From Russula earlei (lineage: Eukaryota > Basidiomycota > Agaricomycetes > Russulales > Russulaceae): a stretch of DNA of 15,155 nt. The notes under the pieces were generated by a model. It ran no database searches and was not told where the DNA came from. It saw nothing but the letters and a program-made list of their open reading frames with translations. The stretch is taken from the NCBI GenBank assembly GCA_025769875.1, contig JAGFNK010001086.1, positions 1 through 15,155 on the forward strand. Reading direction: 5' to 3'. Made by a program: the position numbers and the translations under genes. Below, piece after piece: positions 1 through 6,941 of the stretch; position 1 is the stretch's first letter, and each line of letters opens with the position of its first letter.

Positions 1-481
1 TGGGGAGGTGGTAATCGCCTGGCGTCCACAAGGTAATTCCGTCAGGAGTAGGAGGTGTGTCTGGTCGAAAGTTGCACGTGCAATACTCTGTTTTGCAGTT
101 ACACCTTGCTGTCCACAGATTTGACTCAGTGTTTTCTGTGCTGGCAGACCAACGTTCTTGACTAGTTGGGACAGTGGTCTGAATTGGTGTGAGGGGTCGA
201 GGGGCGAGACTTGAGGCTTCTAGGATTGCTGGGACAGAATAGTATGCAGGGGGACCAGTATATGAGGCATCTGGGCTGGTAATTGCCCAAGGTTGATTAT
301 AGTCTGCGTCGTACAACCACGAGTTAGTTTCCCAATCGAAGGTGTTGTGTATTCCTGGTACAACTGCAAGTTGGACGTAAGATTGGTTTTCCCTTTGTAT
401 TCTGTTTGTCACCGACTGGGGGCAGTGTCGCTGACAAATCGTTTCACGCGCGAGACGTGCGCACTGAGTCGAGCGAGACGA
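1..481 (-). CDS. Partial AUG-free open frame with Cys cluster (mobile element)
   Basis: On the minus strand a frame is open from just after a TAG at 482-484 to the left edge, 160 codons, with no ATG in frame. The second half looks like real protein: rich in aromatic residues, Pro and Thr, with a four-cysteine cluster of the form C-x-C-x4-C-x-C (RCNCKTEYCTCNF) followed by a Pro/Thr stretch and TLWTPGDYHLP. The cluster could bind a metal, but it is not the CCHC knuckle of retroviral Gag. A minus-strand TATA box and hairpin leader lie upstream (665-712). The frame has the same phase as the other element frames at 806-1444, 1478-2401 and 2480-2725. I do not recognise the family; a Gag-like product is a guess from its position after a promoter and leader. 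The true start and the C-terminal end are unknown. Confidence 0.5.
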
Positions 482-561
482 CTAGTTCTCACGAAAGTCA
501 GGGATCTCGGTGACAACACAGCAAGAGCTAGTGTGTACCGCGAAGTGGAAATATGACAGAG

Positions 562-583
562 AAGTCTTCGCGTTTGAAGACTT
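562..583 (-). repeat. Leader hairpin
   Basis: AAGTCTTC and GAAGACTT form a perfect 8-bp stem around a 6-nt loop. It lies in the untranslated leader between the TATA box at 705-712 and the open frame below 481, so it would fold in the minus-strand RNA. Confidence 0.5.
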
Positions 584-664
584 AGAAAGTGGAGAGTGTT
601 TCTGGGTCGATTGCTTGATTTCCTGCAAGCCTACAGTCCGAAGCTAGAATCCAGTGATATTCAC

Positions 665-693
665 AAGAGAACAAGCTTAGGGCTTGTTCTCTT
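665..693 (-). repeat. Perfect 12-bp hairpin at predicted transcript start
   Basis: The arms AAGAGAACAAGC (665-676) and GCTTGTTCTCTT (682-693) are perfectly complementary around a 5-nt loop. The hairpin starts about 12 nt downstream of the minus-strand TATA box, so transcription would begin within or just before it. The related promoter modules at 2734-2774 and 14698-14741 also carry a hairpin at this place, with different sequence but a similar position. Confidence 0.7.
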
Positions 694-704
694 CTTCAGA
701 CAGG

Positions 705-712
705 CTTATATA
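705..712 (-). promoter_or_regulatory. TATA box, promoter of the leftmost element frame
   Basis: The minus strand reads TATATAAGC, the same 9 bases found at the two other element promoters (2767-2774 and 14734-14741). It lies about 95 nt beyond the stop of the 200-codon frame and upstream of the leader and frame at 1-481. Confidence 0.6.
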
Positions 713-805
713 GACATTGTATCCTATATCAAATAGTAGACACGATGTAACGATGAGGCGATCGGAACTAGGGCACGCTGGAAGGTGCTGGTACATGCGA
801 GGCTT

Positions 806-1408
806 TTAACGAGTCATGAAAACGCGCGAGAACAGTGAGGCTAGTCCGGGTAGGCTTGTCCGGTTGCCAGTCCGGTCCGAAGAGCCGGTTCTTGTGACAC
901 TGTTGAGGCGTAGGTGGTAGAACTGGACAGTGAGACGATAGTAGCAGATGTATGTCCAACCTAAGTAGAACAAGTGGTATCCTGTTCTCAAGGAGTGGAT
1001 AATAATGTGGTGGCGTGGTTGAATGACTCTGGTCCAGAGGTTTAATTCACTGGCGCGTAAGGATTGGTAGTCAACTGGTTGTCCTTGGATGTTCTTTGCT
1101 TGAGCAAGGTGCCAATATAATAGTTGTTGTCGTGCTGGAGGTAGAAGTCGACTAAGAGTTTCAAGATATAGTGCGTGTTCATCGTGGCTTAAGAGTTGTC
1201 CAAAAGGCAAGACTTCAAGGAACTCTTTAACAATAAGATGGGGGAAATCTTCGTGAGGTGGTTCAACTCCTGGTACGTCGTGTAAGTTGGTTAAAGTGGT
1301 GACAGGGAATGCGACGGAGGTCCAAGTTCGATAATGATTTAAGTTTAAGATGTGTCGAGTAATAGCGTCTTCTTCTTCGACTTCTTCTAAGGCGTATTCT
1401 CGTGGCAC
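806..1408 (-). CDS. 200-codon AUG-free open frame (mobile element)
   Basis: The frame is open from 1444 to the stop at 806. The earliest start-like codon is GTG at 1408; the only ATG in frame encodes residue 197 of 200. The N-terminal half is acidic and protein-like (ALEEVEEEDAITRH, then EDFPHLIVKEFLEVLPFGQ), and a hydrophobic aromatic stretch (YHLFYLGWTYICYY) lies near residues 145-160. The last 40 residues look less constrained, so the real coding part may end earlier or be spliced. It follows the 307-codon frame by 69 nt in the same phase and ends just before the next TATA box. I recognise no family. Initiation would need a non-AUG codon, splicing from a remote AUG exon, or fusion to the frame upstream. 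Confidence 0.45.
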   Translation of the reverse strand: MPREYALEEVEEEDAITRHILNLNHYRTWTSVAFPVTTLTNLHDVPGVEPPHEDFPHLIVKEFLEVLPFGQLLSHDEHALYLETLSRLLPPARQQLLYWHLAQAKNIQGQPVDYQSLRASELNLWTRVIQPRHHIIIHSLRTGYHLFYLGWTYICYYRLTVQFYHLRLNSVTRTGSSDRTGNRTSLPGLASLFSRVFMTR

Positions 1409-1432
1409 TTTAGTTAAAACAAGAAAAGGATC

Positions 1433-1449
1433 TTTATTTGATCTTTATT
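1433..1449 (-). terminator. Two AATAAA polyadenylation-type signals
   Basis: On the minus strand AATAAA occurs at 1449-1444 and again at 1438-1433, just after the stop of the 307-codon frame. They could direct 3' end formation for a transcript of the microprotein and 307-codon frames. The sequence alone does not prove use. Confidence 0.4.
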
Positions 1450-1465
1450 GAAGCGTTACAAGGGT

Positions 1466-1486
1466 GGTTCTTACTTTTTAAGAACC
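1466..1486 (-). repeat. Hairpin over the stop of the 307-codon frame
   Basis: GGTTCTTA and TAAGAACC pair perfectly (8 bp) around a 5-nt loop. In the minus-strand RNA the stem includes the TAA stop (1480-1478) of the 307-codon frame. A hairpin therefore sits at a frame boundary here too, which could affect termination or 3' end formation. Confidence 0.5.
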
Positions 1487-2401
1487 GTGCGCAAGATCTA
1501 TGGTTTCGAGCTGGTACCTCTCAATTATTTCGAGAGGGTTAAGGGGAATACGAGGCGTAAAGCAAAAGCGAAGTAGTTGGGGGTTAAAGCGGATGGTGTC
1601 GACTGTATAAGTCGAATAGTGACGTAGGGACACGCGGTTACTGTTTTCCTTGAAGTGTAAGTAGCCGTATGCGAAAGCAAGACGTCCGTCCAAGAAGTCG
1701 TGTACGATAGATAAGCAAAACGAGCCCTCGTAAGCAGGGCAGTAAATAGCAGGCAAGGTAAGTAGTTTCCTAAATAACGAGGTGTTAAAAATGTAAGCGA
1801 TGCGTCCGAGGGGAAAGTCAGCGTCCGGGGCGTATATCCCGACGTTGGAGCAGATGCTGAAGGGGGTGAGATTGTACTGGGTGGCAAGGGCAGTGTTGGA
1901 GGGTTCTACCGCAAAAGTGTGGACGATGCGTGCACGAAAGGCGGTGGTGAAGGTGTCTGTGAATGCGCGACGAGCTAACTGGTCTGAGGTAGGGATGCGT
2001 CCAAGGTAGTCTTGATGATTTAAGTCGTGGAGGGGACGCCACTGCTCCTGGCGACGATTGGTGGTAGGGAGGACGAAGTACTGGTGCAGATGGAAGTGAA
2101 ATACTGTGCAGGGGGGACGGTCGAGGAAGCCTTCAGGTAAGGGAGGACGGTCCGCTTGCTGTTGCTCGTTCTGCGCTGGAGGGGGAGTGCCGACAGGGAC
2201 AAAGTTGTCTGGGATAGGCTGGACAGTGGTAGGAGACAATGGGGGAGCCGTTGGGGAGTACAAGAGGCTGAGGGGTGAGGATGTGTCGACCGGGTCGATG
2301 TCTTCAGTGAGGATGCGAAGAGCGGTGCGTGGAGTGGGCTGGAGAGGAGAAGGGAGACGCAGGGAGGTATTGACAAGAGTGGGGGAGTTGGGAGTAGACA
2401 C
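1478..2401 (-). CDS. 307-codon AUG-free open frame, Pro-rich N-terminus (mobile element)
   Basis: This is the longest open frame of the left element. Its first start-like codon is GTG at 2401, the upstream in-frame stop is TGA at 2419, and the product contains no methionine. Residues 1-95 are rich in Pro, Ser and Thr and look disordered. Residues about 96-300 look like a folded domain, with FHFHLHQYFVLP near 101-112, an Asp/Arg-rich helix (SDQLARRAFTDTFTTAFRAR), an aromatic and cysteine-containing core, and PRIPLNPLEIIERYQLE at the end. I recognise no family. The frame shares its phase with the membrane microprotein upstream and the 200-codon frame downstream. The length, the composition and the weak alternative frames make real coding likely; how it is started is unknown. 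Confidence 0.55.
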   Translation of the reverse strand: MSTPNSPTLVNTSLRLPSPLQPTPRTALRILTEDIDPVDTSSPLSLLYSPTAPPLSPTTVQPIPDNFVPVGTPPPAQNEQQQADRPPLPEGFLDRPPCTVFHFHLHQYFVLPTTNRRQEQWRPLHDLNHQDYLGRIPTSDQLARRAFTDTFTTAFRARIVHTFAVEPSNTALATQYNLTPFSICSNVGIYAPDADFPLGRIAYIFNTSLFRKLLTLPAIYCPAYEGSFCLSIVHDFLDGRLAFAYGYLHFKENSNRVSLRHYSTYTVDTIRFNPQLLRFCFTPRIPLNPLEIIERYQLETIDLAHGS

Positions 2402-2479
2402 TTGAGCGTTGGCTGGTCAATACAAGGATGATGAGAGACTGTCCAGATGTCAAGACACGTACTGCTGATCACTAAGGAC

Positions 2480-2725
2480 TCAGGAGCAGGTGGGCAGGGG
2501 TCGGAACAGACGGTATGCGGCGTAAACTGCGTTGAATAGGAGGACGAGCCAAACGACTAGAAGATACCAGATGGGGACTGGTACGTGTTGCAGGAGGCAG
2601 AGGCGAAGAGTAGAGGCCAGTGCAGCGAGGGACTTTAAACAAGGCGGTCGTTGAAGAGTACCTTGAAGACGAGGGAAGGCTTTAGACTGAGCAGTCGCAG
2701 GGGAGTACCCAGGAAGTGGAGAGTA
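2480..2725 (-). CDS. Membrane microprotein, copy 1 (AUG-free)
   Basis: After an in-frame TGA at 2728 the minus strand is open for 81 codons without an ATG. The C-terminal part holds one clear membrane segment (PIWYLLVVWLVLLFNAVYAA) followed by YRLF and a short tail. The same protein is found at 14495-14734: LAS-LR-C, then P-WYLL--W--LL--AV---YRL are shared, while shared residues use different codons (WYLL is TGG TAT CTT CTA here and TGG TAT TTG TTG there). That pattern points to selection on the protein. The only nearby ATG (2754) is in another phase and gives a 38-residue frame. The function is unknown; a single-span membrane protein of a mobile or viral-like element is the safe description. 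Confidence 0.55.
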   Translation of the reverse strand, partial: YSPLPGYSPATAQSKAFPRLQGTLQRPPCLKSLAALASTLRLCLLQHVPVPIWYLLVVWLVLLFNAVYAAYRLFRPLPTCS

Positions 2726-2733
2726 TCACAAAT

Positions 2734-2774
2734 GGACAGTCTGGCGACTGCCATGCTTCATTGGGGCTTATATA
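2734..2774 (-). promoter_or_regulatory. TATATAAG promoter with imperfect hairpin
   Basis: On the minus strand TATATAAGC (CTTATATA at 2767-2774) is followed, about 14 nt on, by an imperfect inverted repeat (GGACAGTC at 2734-2741 against GACTGCC at 2746-2752, one base missing). The homologous right-hand copy has a perfect version of this hairpin. This is the probable promoter of the microprotein and 307-codon frames. Confidence 0.6.
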
Positions 2775-2879
2775 CAGTGTACAGGGTCGATTACAAAGCA
2801 CTGGGACTATTCTAGACTCTTTGGTACCATCCAATAGGACTACAGAGGCATAAACTTGCTTGTGTCAACTTTCAGGCTT

Positions 2880-3015
2880 ACTGAGCGCATTACTGATCAT
2901 TGTGGAGCGATGACATCATTATGATGTCACTGTGGGGCGCTTAGTGAGCCTATGAGGTCACTGTGGAGTTGCTCAGTCAGCCATGATGTCATTGGAGCCT
3001 TGATGATGTCAGATG
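2880..3015 (-). repeat. Upstream iterated TGATGTCA-type motif
   Basis: Upstream of the promoter lie several copies of a motif like ATGATGTCACTGTGG or ATGAGGTCACTGTGG, spaced about 30 nt apart, together with GCTTA(C/G)TGAG blocks. One pair forms TGACATCA-TTA-TGATGTCA (2911-2929). The cores resemble bZIP/CRE-type sites. The arrangement suggests an enhancer-like U3 region. The equivalent place in the right-hand copy (14800-14900) has its own iterated GAGTAAGA and CTGAGCATGCTCAG motifs. Confidence 0.45.
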
Positions 3016-3097
3016 ATTTATGCAACAGTTTCTAAGAGTTTGTGCCGCTGTTTCAGGTCAATGGTGGCTGAGTGGCCATGTGGCTGCCACGCGATGA

Positions 3098-3634
3098 TTA
3101 CCTGATTAGGAAACTGGTGCCTGGTCGTGTTATAGTGCCTTTGCAAAAGCAATATCTTGTGCCGCAGGGGGGATAGCCCAGAAAATGGAAGGGAGTTGGC
3201 AATGCAAAGTGAGAGAGGTTTTTCTTGAGTAAAATAGGACAATCTTCGGCCAGGACTTGGCCTTGGTTTGTAACACTAACTGTAGTCGCCATGCCATAAA
3301 GGGTTTCAAGGCGATTCCAGATAGTTTCGGCATTATCCAGGGTCGTGAGATCCTGTTGGATCACAATGCTAGATCTAAGGATCATGTGGCCAACTGCCAT
3401 ATCATTCCCTTTGTTCCATTCTTTCACAGCTGCCTGAGCAACAGCCTGGGCAGCAATCTCTTCAGGAAGAGGCACCTGGGGAAGGGCAGGGATGATCGGG
3501 AAGTCAAATGTGCCATTGCAATAACCCCACAGTCCAACGGACATGAGGTAGGCTTTCATAGCCTTTGACCAAATACCATAGTTTGTGCCATCAAGGATGG
3601 GGACAACAGGGGCAGAGGGTTGAGATGACAACAT
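3098..3634 (-). pseudogene. Ty1/copia-type gag, truncated
   Basis: An ATG frame on the minus strand (178 codons) begins with a copia Gag N-terminus: LDGTNYGIWSKAMKAYL around residues 14-30, GLWGYCNGT, then ETIWNRLETLYGMATT around residues 105-120. This is the conserved start of copia Gag proteins that package element RNA. The similarity ends near residue 125 and the rest (ILLKK... to the stop) does not look like Gag. No zinc knuckle, protease, integrase or reverse transcriptase follows, because the sequence runs into the upstream motifs of the left element. A minus-strand TATAAATA at 3917-3924 lies about 280 nt upstream, as expected for a 5' LTR. Few CpGs remain, which fits an old inactive copy. 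Confidence 0.7.
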
Positions 3635-3639
3635 AATAG

Positions 3640-4345
3640 CTGTTAGAGAGGGGCTTAGAGGTCATCAGTAAGAGTATTGTATTCAAACAAGCTGACATAG
3701 TCTCCCCATAGGGTAGACTAGCTCACTGCAGCATGCAGGCTTCAGGGATGCTTTGCCATCGTTGCAGCTGATGAAGGCGCATGGCTTGCAGGGCCCATAA
3801 CCTGTTGCACAGCATAGAGCGCAGCTAACAGGCCAAGCAACCCACCTTAGAGGTTGTGCTAATGCTCAAGTGATATTGGGGTGTAGAGTGATATGTATAC
3901 TCATCTACATGTATGGTATTTATACCTCTATGACCCAGGGCTGTTCCTAAGTCTGAAAGAGGTGACTACAGGTGTCCACTATATCGCACACTCAGTGATG
4001 TGTGATGTGGAAACATTCTAGATGCAGCATAAGGCTACATCTTGTGATAGATATCATAGTATGCGTAACCCTATTGCTATAAGTGCATATACTAAAGTTC
4101 TGTCTAACACGTAACATCCATCAGCAGATCTTGAACCTTGTATGAAGGTCTTCGCCTTCTTTGATCTGTTTGGGTTCTGGTTCAACAGGAGCATGTGAAA
4201 GTAGTGCACCGTGTGATGCCCAAGCCAGCAGGAATCCACCTTACAGTGCATACAACAAGGGTGGTGGTGAAAAGTGGCAGTAACATGAGAGAGAGGGCAG
4301 TGGCAATGATGTTGCAAGGGAGAGCATGGCTGTTCCTGGGTCAAA
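3640..4345. mobile_element. Copia leader/LTR-like relic
   Basis: No host gene is seen. The minus strand carries TATAAATA (3917-3924) upstream of the gag remnant, so part of this stretch is probably the 5' LTR and leader of that copia element. I could not define LTR ends or a primer-binding site. CpG dinucleotides are scarce. Confidence 0.4.
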
Positions 4346-5030
4346 GACTGGTTTCAACCAGTCATACCCCCTGTCTCAGTTAAGACTGGTCTGAACTGGT
4401 CATGTGCAGTCCAGTCCAGTTTTTTGTAGATTTGGCAAACCAATAGCCAGTCACGGTCTCGGTCACACCAAATCATGAGAAAAACTGGACTTAACTGGAC
4501 TTTGAAGCACTACCAATGGCCTGAACAATGGCCCAAATATGACATGGCACTACTGCCTGCATGTCAGGTTGCTGCTGTTCTAGCTGGTTTTCCTCTTGGC
4601 TCTGTTGATCAGACATGGCATCAGTATGGCCAGTCAATCAGAAAACAGGATGTGTATTGCAACAGTGCCTCATCACATGCCTCTATGTGTCTTACTGTGC
4701 CTGTGCATTGTGACTGTCTGGCAAATGCCAAGAAACCCCCAAAAAAACTTCTAATTATATTATGTGATGTCATGATGAGTACTCCTGTCACACAAGTGAC
4801 TCCAGAAACCCCAAAATTTCAAAAAGTTTGCAAAAGTTTCATTGCTGTATGGGGCCTAAATTAGAATTCTGTTTGCATAGGATTCTAGTAATTCTAGATA
4901 CAAAACTTTTTGTGCCAACCCTTTTCCCAAAAGTTGGGTTTTGTGAAGTGCAATAGATTTTTCAAATGTGCTCCTGCCAAATGTCACTCCCTTGTTATGC
5001 TGAGGTCATGTGATCAGGCTGGGTCTGAAA
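4346..5030. mobile_element. CpG-free relic with ACTGG motifs
   Basis: The stretch opens with a perfect inverted repeat (GACTGGTT-TC-AACCAGTC, 4346-4363), followed to about 4500 by repeated ACTGGT, CCAGT and ACTGGAC blocks. From about 4465 to 5030 I find no CpG, while CpG is frequent immediately to the right. A 129-codon plus frame at 4475-4864 has no recognisable domain and is treated as chance. This looks like an old, formerly methylated repeat of unknown class. Confidence 0.45.
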
Positions 5031-5736
5031 ACGAGAGTCACCTTAAGCGATGTGAAACTCAACTTGAGGGCGAGTGTCACTACGGAATGGAAGAAACGTC
5101 GTTCAAAAAACGGGGACTAACAACAGACAGAATGAATGACAGATGAATGTAGGTAAGGTGCAGACTCGGACTCTGAAACGAGCAGCAGGAGGCGCAGACA
5201 GTTTACAATTTAATACAGGCAACCGACAACGCGCCGGGAAAAAAAAAAGGTGGCCCCAGAAAAGGAATGATGAAAGTCGACGATTCGATGCCGGCGAGGT
5301 TGGGGGGTGCTGGGCGCTCGCGGCCGCCGTCAGATATTATTCAAAGCATCCTTGAGGCATCAATGAGGCGATCAGGGGCTGGGCATGGGGAAGAGTCATG
5401 GTATAAACGAGTCAAAGGAGATGAGCGTCATACAAAACGAGTTTGAACGTGAGCCATGTCCGGGCCGTCCTCTTTCCGAATTAGTGGGAAATTAAGGTCT
5501 CCTTTTTCACAGGGCGCTTGGCGCGCGCGGACATACCGTTTGCGTTTGCATCGTACACGCCTGTGCCAGTGTGACGGCGTGATGAGAGCAAAACGCGCGC
5601 GCGAGACGAAAGAGCAGCAGAGCCTGAGAGGCCTGTGTATAAAGGGCAACTGGAATTGACGGTCCCACGCCGGTCCCAACCACAGCCCCGGATTTTCATC
5701 CTCATTTCTCTAGGTACTGTCTACCTGCCCTTGGAT
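5031..5736. promoter_or_regulatory. CpG-rich intergenic region with TATA box of the membrane-protein gene
   Basis: CpG content rises sharply from about 5031, marking the edge of the host gene island. TATAAAG at 5638-5644 lies about 95 nt before the ATG at 5737 on the plus strand, a reasonable core promoter for the downstream gene. A poly(A) run near 5240 and GC-rich patches (5310-5330, 5515-5600) are present. No further gene is seen. Confidence 0.5.
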
Positions 5737-6778
5737 ATGAGCAATTACTTCGAATTTCCCAAAGTAAGTACTTTCTATTGGGCAGATGATTGGTGCATGT
5801 TATTCTTATTGTGCTCCACAAGACCCGACTTCCGCGCACAAAATATTGGGAGGGCTATTTCCCTGTTCCATATGTGCCATTTGTCAATGCCGGTTGGGAC
5901 ACTCTTTACAAAAAGTAAGCTGGGTAATACACCTCTATAGTTGCATCTCTTCTGAGTAGCACCAGTCAAACCATTGCCGTGATGAACTCTGAACGGACTC
6001 TGGAGTCAATCGAAACCCTCCGGAAGGAATACATGAGCAGTATGTCGCTTATTTACCTCTTTTTGCCATTCACTTTACCGCTGTAATATATTAGACAAAG
6101 ACGCGATCAATACATTGGTACCTTCCTTCACCCCACGCATTTTGTACATGTCCCTTATTTTCCTGCTAGCTTGGCCTACTTGCCGCCACAGCTGCCGCGG
6201 CCCTCGCCATTCCTGGCATTGAGACAACCCACTGGATCGTTCGCGCACTCTGGCTCAGCAGTGTCTTACAATCGATATCTGGTGCAGCCGTTGGAGGCCT
6301 CACGTCGGGATTGTTCTACCTATTCTTTGACGAGGATATTGCGCAACTCCAACTGCCAAAGCCAACGGAGGCCCTGTGTCTACTCACACTGGAGACGGTT
6401 GAGGGGGCAGAACTCTTGCAAATCGTTGACAAGTTGTTCTGGAAGCCAAGTTTCGTAAGCACACTTTTCTTTTGCTGTTTCAATGACGTCGTTACATCCT
6501 GCTGTCATTAATTAGTTACTGACATTTTTGCCAACATACAGGCGATAGTCCGTTCGGCAATGCTATTTGCTGCTGGAGCTTTCGCATTCGTGGTGACGGT
6601 CGACTTTGGGAAGCAACCACGGTCGTACGCCTCACGTTGGCCGCTCGCGGTTGTGGCGTTGGGGCCCTCGGCCATATTTTTGGCGGAATTTTGGTTGTTA
6701 ATGCTCTGGTGTTCGGTCAAGCACCGAAGGTTCAGGCTTCAGGCTTCGGGCGGGCGGGGACCCGGGTCCGAAGCGTAG
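5737..6778 (+). CDS. Four-helix integral membrane protein, unknown function
   Basis: Six exons (5737-5763, 5823-5914, 5966-6039, 6095-6117, 6170-6454, 6542-6778) sum to 738 nt and give 245 residues. All five introns have GT...AG ends and are 51-87 nt. The N-terminus is cytosol-like and aromatic (KYWEGYFPVPYVPFVNAGW, residues about 15-33), then a short helix (NSERTLESIETLRKEY). Hydrophobic segments lie at about 70-87, 97-130 (Gly/Ala-rich), 168-188 and 201-224. Between helices 2 and 3 is a soluble loop (DEDIAQLQLPKPTEAL...EGAELLQIVDKLFW). The tail is basic then Gly-rich. The ATG is the first after a TATA box at 5638-5644. Exon 4 is a 23-nt micro-exon, and intron 2 has two AG acceptors 6 nt apart (TAG at 5957-5959, CAG at 5963-5965) that both keep frame. 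I know no named family. It converges with the repeat-protein gene, 163 nt between stops. Confidence 0.8.
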
Positions 6779-6941
6779 CTCATCATCCTGCTACATAAGC
6801 TATCCTGGCTGCCGCCACATAGGATTTTTTGAATATACTGTCACATTTCTTGGTTCGCGGAACAAGTCTCCTGTAACAAATTAAGCTACAGAATTCTTCG
6901 TCCACTGCTCACAATACGCCATTCGTATCACGGAACCATAT

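Noticed and set aside
293..556. 87-codon plus-strand frame
   Set aside because: It starts with TTG, lies antisense to the more protein-like minus frame and leader, and shows no domain.
2106..2405. 99-codon plus-strand frame rich in Gly and Arg
   Set aside because: It is antisense to the Pro/Ser/Thr-rich N-terminus of the 307-codon frame; the Gly/Arg bias is the mirror of that composition.
1525..2472. Other minus frames inside the 307-codon region (for example 1525-1887 and 2020-2472)
   Set aside because: They are Ser/Pro/Thr-rich overlaps with no motif, in a region with low stop density; the 307-codon frame is longer and has a more varied, domain-like composition.
4475..4864. 129-codon plus frame with an ATG
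   Set aside because: It lies in CpG-free relic DNA, has no recognisable domain and no gene signals; chance is the simpler explanation.
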